Of a stretch of 31,850 nt of DNA, positions 14,798 to 23,228 are shown piece after piece. Made by a program: the position numbers and the translations under genes. The DNA is from DATLGD01 sp035540755 (lineage in GTDB: Bacteria > Actinomycetota > Actinomycetes > Mycobacteriales > SCTD01): positions 1 to 31,850 of the forward strand of contig DATLGD010000018.1 in NCBI GenBank assembly GCA_035540755.1. The letters are read 5' to 3'. A model generated the notes under the pieces. The model saw only the letters and a program-made list of their open reading frames with translations, searched no databases and had not been told where the DNA came from. Within the stretch, counting starts at the first letter, position 1. Every line of letters starts with the position of its first letter.

Positions 14798-16828
14798 TCA
14801 GGCCAGCTCGCGGGGGTCGACCTCGATCCGTACGGGTTCGGCCTTGCGGGCGCTGCGGGTCGCGGCCACAGTCCGGAGCGCGGCGGTCAGCTCACGGCTG
14901 CGGCTCCTCGGCACCCGGACGATCAGCCGTTCCTCGTCGTCGGCCGCGGGCACCGGGCCGAGCAGCTCGACGCCGTCGAGCTGCGGCGGCAGCTCGGCTG
15001 AGACCTCCGCCAGCGCGGAGGGAGGACCGGTCAGGGACGCCGTGCGGACGGCCGGCGGGAACCCGAGCTCGCGCCGCTCGGCCAGCTCGCGCTCGGCGGC
15101 CCAGGGGTGGTCCCAGCGCACCAGGGCCTGGACCTGCCGCAGCCCGCGGTCGGCGACCACGACGACGCGGCCCCCGCGCGCCGCAGGCCGGGCGAGGGCC
15201 GCCGCGGCGGTCCAGCGCCGCAGCGCCTCCTCCCCCGCCCGGAGGTCGGGACGGGACAGCAGCGCCCAGGCGTCGAGGAGCACGACGGCGCCGTACCCGT
15301 CGTCGGCGACCGGTTCGGCGCCGGGCGTGGCGATCACCAGCGCCCGGCCGCCGGGAACCGTCGCGAGGACGGCGTCACGCCCGGAGGTGCGCACCGGGAC
15401 GCCGGGGAAGGCGCGGCCCAGCTCCTCGGCGGTGCGCCGCGATCCGACGACGGCGGCGCGCAGCTGCCGCCGCTCGCACACCGGGCACGCCCAGTCGCCG
15501 GCGAGCCGGCCGCACCAGCGGCAGGACGCGACGGCCTGGCCGGAGGCCAGGGCGAGCGGACCGGAGCAGGCCGGGCAGCGGGCCGGAGTGCGGTCGGTGG
15601 CGCAGGCCAGGCTCGGCGCCCACCCGCGACGCGGCACCTGCACGAGCACCGGTGCGTCGGCGTCGAGGGCGGCACGGGCGGCCGCGAAGGCGGTGGCGGG
15701 CAGCCGGGCGGCCTGGGCGAGCGGGTCACGGGCCAGCTGGTCGTCGGAGGTGCCGTCGACCGCCGGCACCTGCTCGCGCAGCGCAGCCCGGTCGGCGACG
15801 ACGGGGTGCGCCCAGCCGCTCTCGACGAGCAGCTGGCCCTCGGCGGTGCGGGCGTGCCCGGCGATCAGGGCCGCGGCTCCGGCCAGGTGCGCCCGGAGCA
15901 CCAGCACCTCGCGCACGTGCGGGTAGGGCGCCCGGGGCTCGACGTGCAGGTCGTCGCCGTCGTCCCAGACGACGACGAGGCCGAGGTGGGCGACCGGGGC
16001 GAAGGCGGCGGCGCGGGTGCCGACGACGACGCGCAGCGTGCCCCGGCGCACGGCCAGCCACCGCCGGTACCGCTCGGCCGGGCCGAGATCGGCCGTGAGG
16101 GCGGCGGCGGGAACGCCCGCCTCCGCGAGCGCAGCGGCGACCCTGGCCACGTCGCGGCCGTCCGGGACCACGACCAGCGCGCCCCGACCGCCGGCCGCGC
16201 ATGCCTGCACCGCGGCCGCGACCTCCGCCGGCCACGTGGGTCCGGGCATCGCCGTCCACACCCCCCGCGGGGCGCGGCCGTCGGCGAGGGCCTCGAGCAG
16301 CCCCGGACCGGCCGGGTAGCGGGTCCACGTGCCGACCTCCGGCGCAGGCGGCAGGGGACCCGCGTCGCCGGCGGGCTCGGCCTCGACGCGCGCGTGCCGG
16401 GGCGGCAGGGCCAGGCGCAGGACGTCGGGCAGGGTGCCGGCGGTGCGGGCGGCCACCTCGCGGGCGAGCGCCAGCACGTCCGTGGTGAGGACGGGCTCGG
16501 GGCTGACCAGCTTCAGCGGCTCGAGCCGGCCGTCGTGGTCGCTGGTGGCCGCGCGCTCGAGCAGCCAGCCGTCGACCAGCCGCCCGGCGAAGCGCACCCG
16601 CACCCGACAGCCGGGCTGCGCGTCGTCGGCGACGGCGGCCGGGACGGCGTAGTCGAACGGCCGGTCCAGGTGCGCGAGGCCGCTGTCGACCGCGACCCGA
16701 GCCACCGGGAGATCGGCGGCGGTCTCGGGCGGCGGCGGGCGCTCGCGGGTGCGCGGGGGGCGGCGCCGCGAGGTGCGCGCCTGCTCCCCCGCCGTCATCC
16801 GCGCGAGGCTAGCCAGCCCCTCCGACAC
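14798..16828 (-). CDS. priA: primosomal protein N' (PriA), helicase-motif-deficient type
   Basis: PriA restarts stalled replication forks. The 676-residue protein has the N-terminal 3'-DNA-end binding domain (RVAVDSGLAHLDRPFDYAVPAAV) and the central zinc-binding cysteine pairs CPAC, CRWC and CPVC. The helicase core is degenerate: no Walker A GxGKT is present, and where PriA usually has a DEEH Walker B box the sequence reads VVVWDDGDDLHVEPRAPYPHVREV. This loss is typical of actinobacterial PriA, annotated as probable PriA lacking helicase activity. The GTG at 16828 has GGAGG eight bases upstream; an in-frame ATG at 16798 lacks a ribosome site. The twin hairpin repeats lie directly upstream. 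Confidence 0.93.
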   Translation of the reverse strand: MSEGLASLARMTAGEQARTSRRRPPRTRERPPPPETAADLPVARVAVDSGLAHLDRPFDYAVPAAVADDAQPGCRVRVRFAGRLVDGWLLERAATSDHDGRLEPLKLVSPEPVLTTDVLALAREVAARTAGTLPDVLRLALPPRHARVEAEPAGDAGPLPPAPEVGTWTRYPAGPGLLEALADGRAPRGVWTAMPGPTWPAEVAAAVQACAAGGRGALVVVPDGRDVARVAAALAEAGVPAAALTADLGPAERYRRWLAVRRGTLRVVVGTRAAAFAPVAHLGLVVVWDDGDDLHVEPRAPYPHVREVLVLRAHLAGAAALIAGHARTAEGQLLVESGWAHPVVADRAALREQVPAVDGTSDDQLARDPLAQAARLPATAFAAARAALDADAPVLVQVPRRGWAPSLACATDRTPARCPACSGPLALASGQAVASCRWCGRLAGDWACPVCERRQLRAAVVGSRRTAEELGRAFPGVPVRTSGRDAVLATVPGGRALVIATPGAEPVADDGYGAVVLLDAWALLSRPDLRAGEEALRRWTAAAALARPAARGGRVVVVADRGLRQVQALVRWDHPWAAERELAERRELGFPPAVRTASLTGPPSALAEVSAELPPQLDGVELLGPVPAADDEERLIVRVPRSRSRELTAALRTVAATRSARKAEPVRIEVDPRELA

Positions 16829-16843
16829 GGCCGTCGCCTCCCG

Positions 16844-16891
16844 CTGCGTCAGACACCCGGAGCCGCCGCAGGCTCAGGACTTCTGACGCAG
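16844..16891. repeat. 48-base hairpin repeat, copy 1
   Basis: Bounded by CTGCGTCAGA and its exact inverse (16844-16853 and 16882-16891). An inner stem GAGC/GCTC and a short GC loop complete an imperfect hairpin. It differs from copy 2 at one base. It lies seven bases or less before the priA ribosome site. Confidence 0.75.
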
Positions 16892-16907
16892 GCCGTGGCA
16901 CGCGCGG

Positions 16908-16955
16908 CTGCGTCAGACACCCGGAGCAGCCGCAGGCTCAGGACTTCTGACGCAG
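16908..16955. repeat. 48-base hairpin repeat, copy 2
   Basis: Same sequence as copy 1 except for one base in the loop region, in the same orientation, offset by 64 bases with a 16-base spacer between them. It begins just four bases after the metK stop. No T-run follows, so it is not a textbook terminator although it could end or slow metK transcription. Confidence 0.75.
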
Positions 16956-16959
16956 GGGG

Positions 16960-18153
16960 TTACTGGCCGGCGGCCTTCTTGAGCAGGTCGGCGCGGTCGG
17001 TGGTCTCCCAGGTGAAGTCCGGGAGCTCACGGCCGAAGTGGCCGTAGGCCGAGGTCTGGCTGTAGATCGGCCGGAGCAGGTCGAGGTCGCGGATGATCGC
17101 GGCCGGGCGCAGGTCGAAGGTCTCGGTGATGGCGGCCTGCAGCGTCGCGTCGTCGACCACGCCGGTGCCGGCCGTGTCGACGAACAGCCCGACCGGCTCG
17201 GCCTTGCCGATCGCGTAGGCGACCTGCACCTCGCACCGGCTGGCCAGGCCGGCGGCGACGACGTTCTTGGCCACCCACCGCATCGCGTAGGCGGCGGAGC
17301 GGTCGACCTTGGACGGGTCCTTGCCGGAGAAGGCGCCGCCGCCGTGGCGGGCGTAGCCGCCGTAGGTGTCGACGATGATCTTGCGGCCGGTGAGGCCGGC
17401 GTCGCCCATGGGGCCGCCGATGACGAACTTGCCGGTCGGGTTGACCAGGAGCCGGTAGCCCTCGGTCTCGAGGTCGAGCGCAGCGACCTCGGGGGCGATG
17501 ACCTGCTCGGCGATGTCCGGCTTGAGCAGCGTCTCGATGTCGATGTCCTCGGCGTGCTGCGACGAGACGACGACGGTGTCGAGCCGGACGGGCCTGCCGT
17601 CGGCGTACTCGATGGTGACCTGCGTCTTGCCGTCCGGACGCAGGTAGGGCACGGTGCCGTCCTTGCGCACGGCGGTCAGCCGGCGGGCGAGCCGGTGGGC
17701 CAGCGCGATCGGCAGCGGCATGAGCTCAGGCGTCTCGTCGCAGGCGAAGCCGAACATCAGGCCCTGGTCTCCGGCGCCCTGGCGCTCGAGCTCGTCGCTC
17801 TCGCCCTCGACGCGGTGCTCGTAGGCGTCGTCGACGCCCTGGGCGATGTCGGGCGACTGCCGGCCGATGGAGACGCTGACACCGCACGAGGCGCCGTCGA
17901 AGCCCTTGCGGCTGGAGTCGTAGCCGATCTCGAGGATGGTGCTGCGGACGATCTCGGGAACGTCGGCGTAGCCCTCTGTGGTGACCTCGCCGGCGATGTG
18001 CACCTGACCGGTGGTGATGAGGGTCTCGACGGCCACCCGGCTCTTCGGGTCCTGGCGCAGCAGGTCGTCGAGGATCGCGTCGCTGATCGCGTCGGAGATC
18101 TTGTCGGGGTGGCCCTCGGTGACCGACTCGGACGTGAACAGACGACGGGACAC
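16960..18153 (-). CDS. metK: S-adenosylmethionine synthetase
   Basis: Makes SAM from methionine and ATP, supplying the methyl donor for the RsmB and TrmH-type enzymes coded nearby. The 397-residue product has SESVTEGHPDKISDAISDAILD, the GAGDQGLMFGFACDET motif, the P-loop-like GGGAFSGKDPSKVDRSAAY and a C-terminal DLLRPIYSQTSAYGHFG. The GTG start at 18153 is preceded by AGGAG. No SAM riboswitch is apparent in the 56 bases between it and coaBC. Confidence 0.98.
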   Translation of the reverse strand: MSRRLFTSESVTEGHPDKISDAISDAILDDLLRQDPKSRVAVETLITTGQVHIAGEVTTEGYADVPEIVRSTILEIGYDSSRKGFDGASCGVSVSIGRQSPDIAQGVDDAYEHRVEGESDELERQGAGDQGLMFGFACDETPELMPLPIALAHRLARRLTAVRKDGTVPYLRPDGKTQVTIEYADGRPVRLDTVVVSSQHAEDIDIETLLKPDIAEQVIAPEVAALDLETEGYRLLVNPTGKFVIGGPMGDAGLTGRKIIVDTYGGYARHGGGAFSGKDPSKVDRSAAYAMRWVAKNVVAAGLASRCEVQVAYAIGKAEPVGLFVDTAGTGVVDDATLQAAITETFDLRPAAIIRDLDLLRPIYSQTSAYGHFGRELPDFTWETTDRADLLKKAAGQ

Positions 18154-18209
18154 GGGGCTCCTCTGGGGTCGCGGCTCGCGCGGACGCGCGCAGGCTCTCG
18201 CGGCAGAGA

Positions 18210-19421
18210 CTAGCGAAGGCGCTCGGCGACGAGGTCCCACACGAGGTCCGCGACGGCGTCCTTGCTGCCGAGCGGGATCTCGGTCGAGGAGCCGTCGGCC
18301 GCCAGCACCACCGCGGCGTTCTGGTCGGTCTCGAAGCCGGTCGGGTGCCCGGGCTCCCCCACCTCGTTGACCACGAGCAGGTCGCACCCCTTGCGGGCCA
18401 GCTTGGCCCGCGCGTGCTCGAGCACCGAGCCGTCGGCGTCACCGGTCTCGGCGGCGAAGCCGACGAGCACCTGCCCGGCCCGCCGGAGCCGGCCGAGCTC
18501 GGCCAGCACGTCCGGGTTCTGCACCAGCTCGACGGTGAGGGTGTCGGTCTTCTTGCGCTTGGTGGCCAGGCGCTCGACCGGCCGGTAGTCGGCCACCGCG
18601 GCGGCCATGACGACGGCGTCGGCCGACGCGGCCTCGCCGAGCACGGCGTCGCGCAGCTCGACCGCGCTGGTCACGCGCAGCACCTTCGCGCCGGCGACGT
18701 CGGGCAGGGCCGACGACGTCACGAGCACCACCTCGGCCCCGCGGGCGACGGCGGTGCGGGCGAGCGCGTGCCCCTGCCGGCCGCTGCTGCGGTTGCCGAG
18801 GTAGCGCACCGGATCGAGGTGCTCACGGGTGCCGCCGGCGCTGACCACCACGCGACGTCCGCGCAGGTCCGGCTCGCGCGCACCGCGGGCCAGCACGGCC
18901 AGGCACACGCGCGCCAGCTCGTCCGGGTCCGGCAGGCGGCCCTTGCCGGAGTCGGCACCGGTCAGCCGGCCCACCGCCGGCTCGACGACGACGACGCCGC
19001 GTCCGCGCAGCACGGCGACGTTCTCCTGCGTCGCGGGGTGCTCCCACATCTCGGTGTGCATCGCCGGAGCCAGCACGACCGGGCAGCGGGCGGTGAGCAG
19101 GGTGTTCGTGAGCAGGTCGTCGGCCAGGCCGTGCGCGGCCTTGGCGAGCAGGTCGGCCGTGGCCGGCGCGACGACGACGAGGTCGGCGGACTGGCCGATG
19201 CGCACGTGCGGCACCTCGTGCACGTCCTGCCAGGGACTGGTCGTGACGGGCGCGCCGGACAGGGCCGCCCAGGTCGGCGCGCCGACGAACTCGAGCGCCG
19301 CGGCCGTGGGCACGACGCGGACCTCGGAGCCGCTCTCGGTCAGCCGCCGGAGCAGCTCGACCGCCTTGTAGGCCGCGATGCCGCCCGAGACGCCCAGGAC
19401 GACGCGCGGGCGGCCCGGCAC
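18210..19421 (-). CDS. coaBC: bifunctional phosphopantothenoylcysteine decarboxylase/synthetase
   Basis: Two steps of coenzyme A synthesis: joins 4'-phosphopantothenate to cysteine (CoaB, C-terminal), then decarboxylates the product (CoaC, N-terminal, FMN-dependent). In 403 residues the CoaC half (1-185) shows GVSGGIAAYKAVEL, HVRIGQSADLVVVAPATA and APAMHTEMW. The CoaB half shows SAGGTREHLDPVRYLGNRSSG, the AAAVADYRP motif and a Lys-rich stretch KRKKTDTL. The GTG at 19421 has AGGAG eight bases upstream. It follows rpoZ by nine bases, a common actinobacterial pairing. Confidence 0.97.
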   Translation of the reverse strand: MPGRPRVVLGVSGGIAAYKAVELLRRLTESGSEVRVVPTAAALEFVGAPTWAALSGAPVTTSPWQDVHEVPHVRIGQSADLVVVAPATADLLAKAAHGLADDLLTNTLLTARCPVVLAPAMHTEMWEHPATQENVAVLRGRGVVVVEPAVGRLTGADSGKGRLPDPDELARVCLAVLARGAREPDLRGRRVVVSAGGTREHLDPVRYLGNRSSGRQGHALARTAVARGAEVVLVTSSALPDVAGAKVLRVTSAVELRDAVLGEAASADAVVMAAAVADYRPVERLATKRKKTDTLTVELVQNPDVLAELGRLRRAGQVLVGFAAETGDADGSVLEHARAKLARKGCDLLVVNEVGEPGHPTGFETDQNAAVVLAADGSSTEIPLGSKDAVADLVWDLVAERLR

Positions 19422-19430
19422 GGACGGCTC

Positions 19431-19706
19431 CTAGGAGGCCGCGGGGTCGGCGACCTGCTCGTGCGAGAGCAGGCCCTCGTTGATCTCGCGGAGCGCGATC
19501 GACAGCGGCTTCTCCTGCACGCCGGTCTCGACCAGCGGGCCGACGTACTCGAGCAGGCCCTCGCCGAGCTGGCTGTAGTAGGCGTTGATCTGGCGCGCGC
19601 GCTTGGCGGCGTAGATGACCAGGCTGTACTTGGAGTCGGTGCGGTCGAGCAGCTCGTCGATCGGCGGGTTGGTGATGCCGATCGGGTTCGCGACGGTGCC
19701 GGCCAA
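19431..19706 (-). CDS. rpoZ: RNA polymerase omega subunit
   Basis: Small subunit that supports folding and assembly of beta prime. The 91-residue product has the family core IDELLDRTDSKYSLVIYAAKRARQIN and ends with PLSIALREINEGLL. It starts at TTG (19706) with GAGGAG five bases upstream; no ATG or GTG is available near the conserved N-terminus. It lies 24 bases after gmk and nine before coaBC. Confidence 0.96.
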   Translation of the reverse strand: MAGTVANPIGITNPPIDELLDRTDSKYSLVIYAAKRARQINAYYSQLGEGLLEYVGPLVETGVQEKPLSIALREINEGLLSHEQVADPAAS

Positions 19707-19730
19707 CAGGTGCTCCTCAGACAGGGAAGA

Positions 19731-20297
19731 TCAGATCTGGAGCAACGCTACCAGCCGGTCGGCCGCCTCCTCGAGGTCGTCGTTGACCACGACGACGTCG
19801 AACTCGTCCTCCGCGGCCATCTCGATGCGGGCGAGGTCCAGCCGGCGGCGGACCCGCTCGGGGTCCTCCGTGCCGCGGCCGGTGAGGCGTCTGGCCAGCT
19901 CGTCGAACGACGGCGGCGCGAGGAACACCAGCTGCGCCTCGGGCATCGCCTGGCGCACCTGCCGGGCTCCCTGCAGCTCGATCTCGAGCAGCGCCGGCAC
20001 CCCTGAGGCCAGCCGCTCCTCGACCGGGCGCCGCGGCGTGCCGTAGGAGTTGCCGGCGTAGGTGGCGTGCTCGAGCAGCTCGCCGGCGGCGGCCAGGCGG
20101 TCGAACTCCTCGCGGCGGACGAAGTGGTACTGCACCCCGTCGACCTCGCCGGGCCGGGGAGCGCGGGTGGTGACGGACACCGACAGCCACACCTGCGGGT
20201 GCCGACGCCGGACGGCGGCGATGACGCTGCCCTTGCCGACCCCGGACGGCCCGGACAGGACGGTCAGGCGGCCACCCCCGGTCGTCTCGGCGGGCAC
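19731..20297 (-). CDS. gmk: guanylate kinase
   Basis: Phosphorylates GMP to GDP with ATP. The 188-residue product has the P-loop LSGPSGVGKGSV and the GMP-binding region SVSVTTRAPRPGEVDGVQYHF. The lid region RLTGRGTEDPERVRRRL follows. Length is normal for the family. The GTG at 20297 starts five bases after the mihF stop, so the two are an operon. Confidence 0.97.
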   Translation of the reverse strand: MPAETTGGGRLTVLSGPSGVGKGSVIAAVRRRHPQVWLSVSVTTRAPRPGEVDGVQYHFVRREEFDRLAAAGELLEHATYAGNSYGTPRRPVEERLASGVPALLEIELQGARQVRQAMPEAQLVFLAPPSFDELARRLTGRGTEDPERVRRRLDLARIEMAAEDEFDVVVVNDDLEEAADRLVALLQI

Positions 20298-20302
20298 CGG
20301 GT

Positions 20303-20620
20303 TCAGGAGGCGTCGAAGCGCCGCTGCAGCGCCTCGCGCTGCTTGGCACCCAGCCCGCGCACCCGGCGGGAGGGCGAGATCTCGAGCTCTTCCATGATCT
20401 GCTGCGCCTTCACCTTGCCGACCCGAGGCAGCGACTCGAGGACCGCGACCACCTTCATCTTGCCGATGACGTCGTCGGACTCCCCCTCGTCGAGCACCTC
20501 CGACAGGCTGGTGCCGCTCGTCTTGAGCCGCACCTTCAGGGCGGCGCGCGCACGCCGCGCAGCGGCCGCCTTCTCCAGGGCGGCCGCCCGCTGCTCGGGC
20601 GTCAAGGGCGGCAGTGCCAC
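20303..20620 (-). CDS. mihF: actinobacterial integration host factor (mIHF/sIHF family)
   Basis: Nucleoid-associated DNA-binding protein of the mycobacterial IHF type, unrelated to the proteobacterial alpha/beta IHF. The 105-residue product has the basic N-terminal helix (EKAAAARRARAALKVRLKTS) and a helix-hairpin-like part VLESLPRVGKVKAQQIMEELE, as in the family. The GTG at 20620 is preceded by GGAGGAA. In characterised species the gene is essential or strongly affects nucleoid shape and secondary metabolism. It is placed upstream of gmk, its usual neighbour. Transcription probably starts from the promoter-like sequence just upstream. Confidence 0.94.
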   Translation of the reverse strand: MALPPLTPEQRAAALEKAAAARRARAALKVRLKTSGTSLSEVLDEGESDDVIGKMKVVAVLESLPRVGKVKAQQIMEELEISPSRRVRGLGAKQREALQRRFDAS

Positions 20621-20654
20621 GCGGTTCCTCCGCTCGGGGGGTTGTGTCGCCGGA

Positions 20655-20684
20655 AACCTAGCGGTCGCGCGCGTGGCCGGGCAA
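20655..20684 (-). promoter_or_regulatory. candidate promoter for mihF-gmk-rpoZ
   Basis: TTGCCC (20684-20679) and TAGGTT (20660-20655) stand 18 bases apart, a good fit to a housekeeping sigma promoter in actinobacteria. A transcript would start about 30 bases before the mihF GTG and include its GGAGGAA ribosome site. Confidence 0.5.
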
Positions 20685-20831
20685 CGGGGCACCGTGGCGC
20701 TCCCGCCGGCGGGACGCAAAGGCGAGCCGCGCAGGGCCTCAAGTCCTCGGCGACGACGCCGAAGCACCTCCGAAGGCGCCGCTCGTCGGCGCGCGCGTCG
20801 GCTGCCGCACGACGGCGGAACGGAGTTCGGG
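20685..20831 (+). other. upstream region of the GGDEF-EAL gene with a partial GEMM-like sequence
   Basis: GGGACGCAAAGG at 20711-20722 follows a CCCGCC/GGCGGG hairpin, and AGGGCCT plus a CGGCG/CGCCG hairpin follow. This resembles the 3' half of a c-di-GMP-I (GEMM) aptamer. The conserved 5' strand GCAAA is missing (GCGCT instead), and so is the GNRA loop. I treat it as a possible relic, not as a called riboswitch. Confidence 0.2.
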
Positions 20832-23228
20832 TTGCTGCCGGGAAACGGAACGGGCGCGCTGCGCGCGCACGTCCCGGCGCCGCACGCAGCGGCGGCCCGC
20901 GCACGGTCCGCACCGGGCGCCGGACGCTTCGAGCGGGCGGCCGCTGTCGGGGTCCTGCTGCTGTTCGCCTGGCTCCTCCTGCCGGTCGCAGACCCTGGGG
21001 TCGACGCAGCCGTCAGCGGCACCGCCTGGTCGGTGTCGGCCGGGCTCGCCGCCTGGCGCTGCCTGCGCCGGGCCCGTCGTCGAGGCCCCGGCCACCGCGC
21101 GTGGTGGCTGCTGGCTGCGGCAGCGACCGCCTGGGGCACCGGCGCGACGGTGTGGGCGATCAGCTGCGCTACGGCAGGCGCCTCCCCGCCGTTCCCGTCA
21201 CCGGCCGACCTCGGCTTCCTGCTGTTCCCGCCGCTGGCGATCGCCGGGCTGCTGCTGCTGCCGGGCCTCCCCCTGTCCGCGACCACCCGGGTCCGCCTCC
21301 TCGTGGACGGGGCGGCCGCGACCACGGCCCTGGTCCTGGTCGCCTGGCTCGCCGGCATGGCCCAGGTCCAGGGCGACAGCCCGGCGGCCGACGTCGGGCG
21401 GCTGCTGTTCGTCGGCCTGGACGTGCTCGCCGCCACGCTGGGCCTGCTCGTCCTCGACCGGATCCGGCCGGGATCACTGCCGGCGGCTCGCCGCGCGGCG
21501 GCGGGCGTCGTCGTGGTCGTCCTCTCGGACGTGCTCTACAGCGCTCTCGCCAGCACCTCGGAGTACGCCGTGGGAACCGTCGCCGACGCGTTGTGGTGCA
21601 CCGGGTTCCTCGTGCTCGCGTCGGCCGCCGGGGTCCGGGGCGGAGCGATCGACGACCCGCGGCCGGGCACCCGCCTGCTCCCCCTGCTGCCCGCCGCCGC
21701 CGCCGGGGTGTCGCTGCTGCTGTCTGGCCGGCTCCTGACCGGCCTCGACCCGGTGCTCGTGGCGGTCGTCACCACCCTGGGCGGCGCGCTCACGGCCCGG
21801 CAGGTGCTCCTCGGTCTCGAGAACGCCGCCCTGCACCGGTCGCTGGGGCGCAAGGTCGCCGAGCGCACCGAGCAGCTGCAGGCCGCGGTCGACGCCGCGC
21901 ACCGCAGCGCTCGCACCGACCCGCTGACGGGTCTCCCGAACCGCGAGGGGTTCGTGGAGGCGGTGGCGGAGGCCCTGTCGACCGCGCTGCCGGATGCGCA
22001 CAGCGCCGTGCTCCTGGTCGACCTCGACCGCTTCCAGGAGATCAACGACGGTCTCGGGCACGACGTGGGTGACACCGTCCTGCAGGCGGCTGCGCGGCGC
22101 CTGGCCTCCGGTCTGCGGAGCGGTCAGCTGCTGGGCCGGCTCGGCGGCGACGAGTTCGGGGTGCTGCTCACGGGGCTGCGCGGCGAGGCCGACGCGACCG
22201 CCGTGGCCGAGCGCCTGGTCCTGCGCATGCAGCACCCGCTCGAGCTCGGCCGGCTCGAGGTGGTCGTGGCCGCGACCGCGGGGCTCGCCTCGGCGTCGGG
22301 ACCGGCGGGCGATCGGACGGCGTGCGCGCTCGCGGTCCGCGAGCTGCTGCGGGACGCCGACACCGCGCTGCACGCGGCCAAGGCCGACGGCGGCGACGCC
22401 GTGCGCGTCTTCGTGCCGGAGATGCACCAGGCCGTGCGGCGGAGCCTGCAGCTGCAGGTGGACCTGCGCAGCGCGCTGTCCGCGCGGGCGCTGCAGGTGC
22501 ACTACCAGCCTGTCGTCGACCTCCTGGCCGACCGGGTGGTCGGGGTCGAGGCGCTGGCCCGATGGACCCACCCGACGCAGGGGCCGGTCTCACCGCTGGC
22601 CTTCATCGCCGCCGCGGAGCGCAGCGGCCTGGTGGTCGAGCTCGAGCGGGTCGTCCTCGACACCGCGTGCGCGCAGCTCGCCCGCTGGCGGCGCACCAGC
22701 CCGGGCCTGACGGTGGCGGTGAACGTGAGTGCCCGTCACCTGCGCGAGCGCGACTACCTTCCCACCGTCATGGCGACGCTCGGCCGGTACGCCCTCCCGC
22801 CGTCGGCGCTCGTCCTCGAGGTGACCGAGAGCCTGCTGTTCCACGACGACGAGTCGGCCCGGCAGGTGCTCGAGCAGCTGCACACCACCGGTGTGGGCCT
22901 GGCCCTCGACGACTTCGGCACCGGCTACTCGTCGCTGTCGCGACTGGTGGACTACCCGTTCGACACCCTCAAGGTCGACCGTTCCTTCGTCAGCGCCATC
23001 GACGGCACGAGCGGCACCGCCGTGCTCACCGCGACGCTCGCCATGGCGCGCGGCCTGGGCATGCGGGTGGTGGCCGAGGGCGTGGAGACGACCGACCAGC
23101 TCGACTTCCTGGCCGACGCCGGGTGCGAGCTCGCCCAGGGGTACCTGCTGTCGCGGCCCGGGCCGGCCGAGGTCGTCGGGCCGGCCCTGACCCGGCGGCT
23201 GCTGCCGGCCCCGCGCCAGCCGCGCTGA
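20832..23228 (+). CDS. membrane-bound GGDEF-EAL cyclic-di-GMP protein
   Basis: About 798 residues. The first ~330 contain roughly ten hydrophobic helices in a membrane sensor region. A short coiled linker (VAERTEQLQAAVDAAHRSAR) leads to a GGDEF domain starting DPLTGLPNR, with an intact GGDEF signature (residues 438-442). The product-inhibition site five residues ahead is RSGQ rather than RxxD. The EAL domain has YQPVVDL, EALARW (573), NVSARHL, EVTES, DDFGTGYSSL (693), KVDRSFV and EGVET, so it should be able to degrade c-di-GMP. Net activity cannot be read. TTG at 20832 was chosen because GGAG lies six bases upstream; the open frame extends further but is low-complexity. It lies divergent from mihF and convergent with pyrF. 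Confidence 0.88.
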   Translation: MLPGNGTGALRAHVPAPHAAAARARSAPGAGRFERAAAVGVLLLFAWLLLPVADPGVDAAVSGTAWSVSAGLAAWRCLRRARRRGPGHRAWWLLAAAATAWGTGATVWAISCATAGASPPFPSPADLGFLLFPPLAIAGLLLLPGLPLSATTRVRLLVDGAAATTALVLVAWLAGMAQVQGDSPAADVGRLLFVGLDVLAATLGLLVLDRIRPGSLPAARRAAAGVVVVVLSDVLYSALASTSEYAVGTVADALWCTGFLVLASAAGVRGGAIDDPRPGTRLLPLLPAAAAGVSLLLSGRLLTGLDPVLVAVVTTLGGALTARQVLLGLENAALHRSLGRKVAERTEQLQAAVDAAHRSARTDPLTGLPNREGFVEAVAEALSTALPDAHSAVLLVDLDRFQEINDGLGHDVGDTVLQAAARRLASGLRSGQLLGRLGGDEFGVLLTGLRGEADATAVAERLVLRMQHPLELGRLEVVVAATAGLASASGPAGDRTACALAVRELLRDADTALHAAKADGGDAVRVFVPEMHQAVRRSLQLQVDLRSALSARALQVHYQPVVDLLADRVVGVEALARWTHPTQGPVSPLAFIAAAERSGLVVELERVVLDTACAQLARWRRTSPGLTVAVNVSARHLRERDYLPTVMATLGRYALPPSALVLEVTESLLFHDDESARQVLEQLHTTGVGLALDDFGTGYSSLSRLVDYPFDTLKVDRSFVSAIDGTSGTAVLTATLAMARGLGMRVVAEGVETTDQLDFLADAGCELAQGYLLSRPGPAEVVGPALTRRLLPAPRQPR

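Noticed and set aside
14239..16098. 619-codon plus-strand open frame opposite def and priA
   Set aside because: Arg/Ala/Pro-rich translation without domains, antisense to conserved genes.
18154..18209. SAM riboswitch ahead of metK
   Set aside because: The gap is only 56 bases and shows none of the conserved cores of SAM-I, SAM-II or SAM-IV elements that I could recognise.
18345..20006. 553-codon plus-strand open frame opposite coaBC, rpoZ and gmk
   Set aside because: It spans three real minus-strand genes and their gaps with no recognisable domain; it is a shadow.
20067..20831. Longer N-terminus for the GGDEF-EAL protein
   Set aside because: The extra 255 codons are antisense to gmk and mihF and low-complexity; a ribosome site supports the TTG at 20832.
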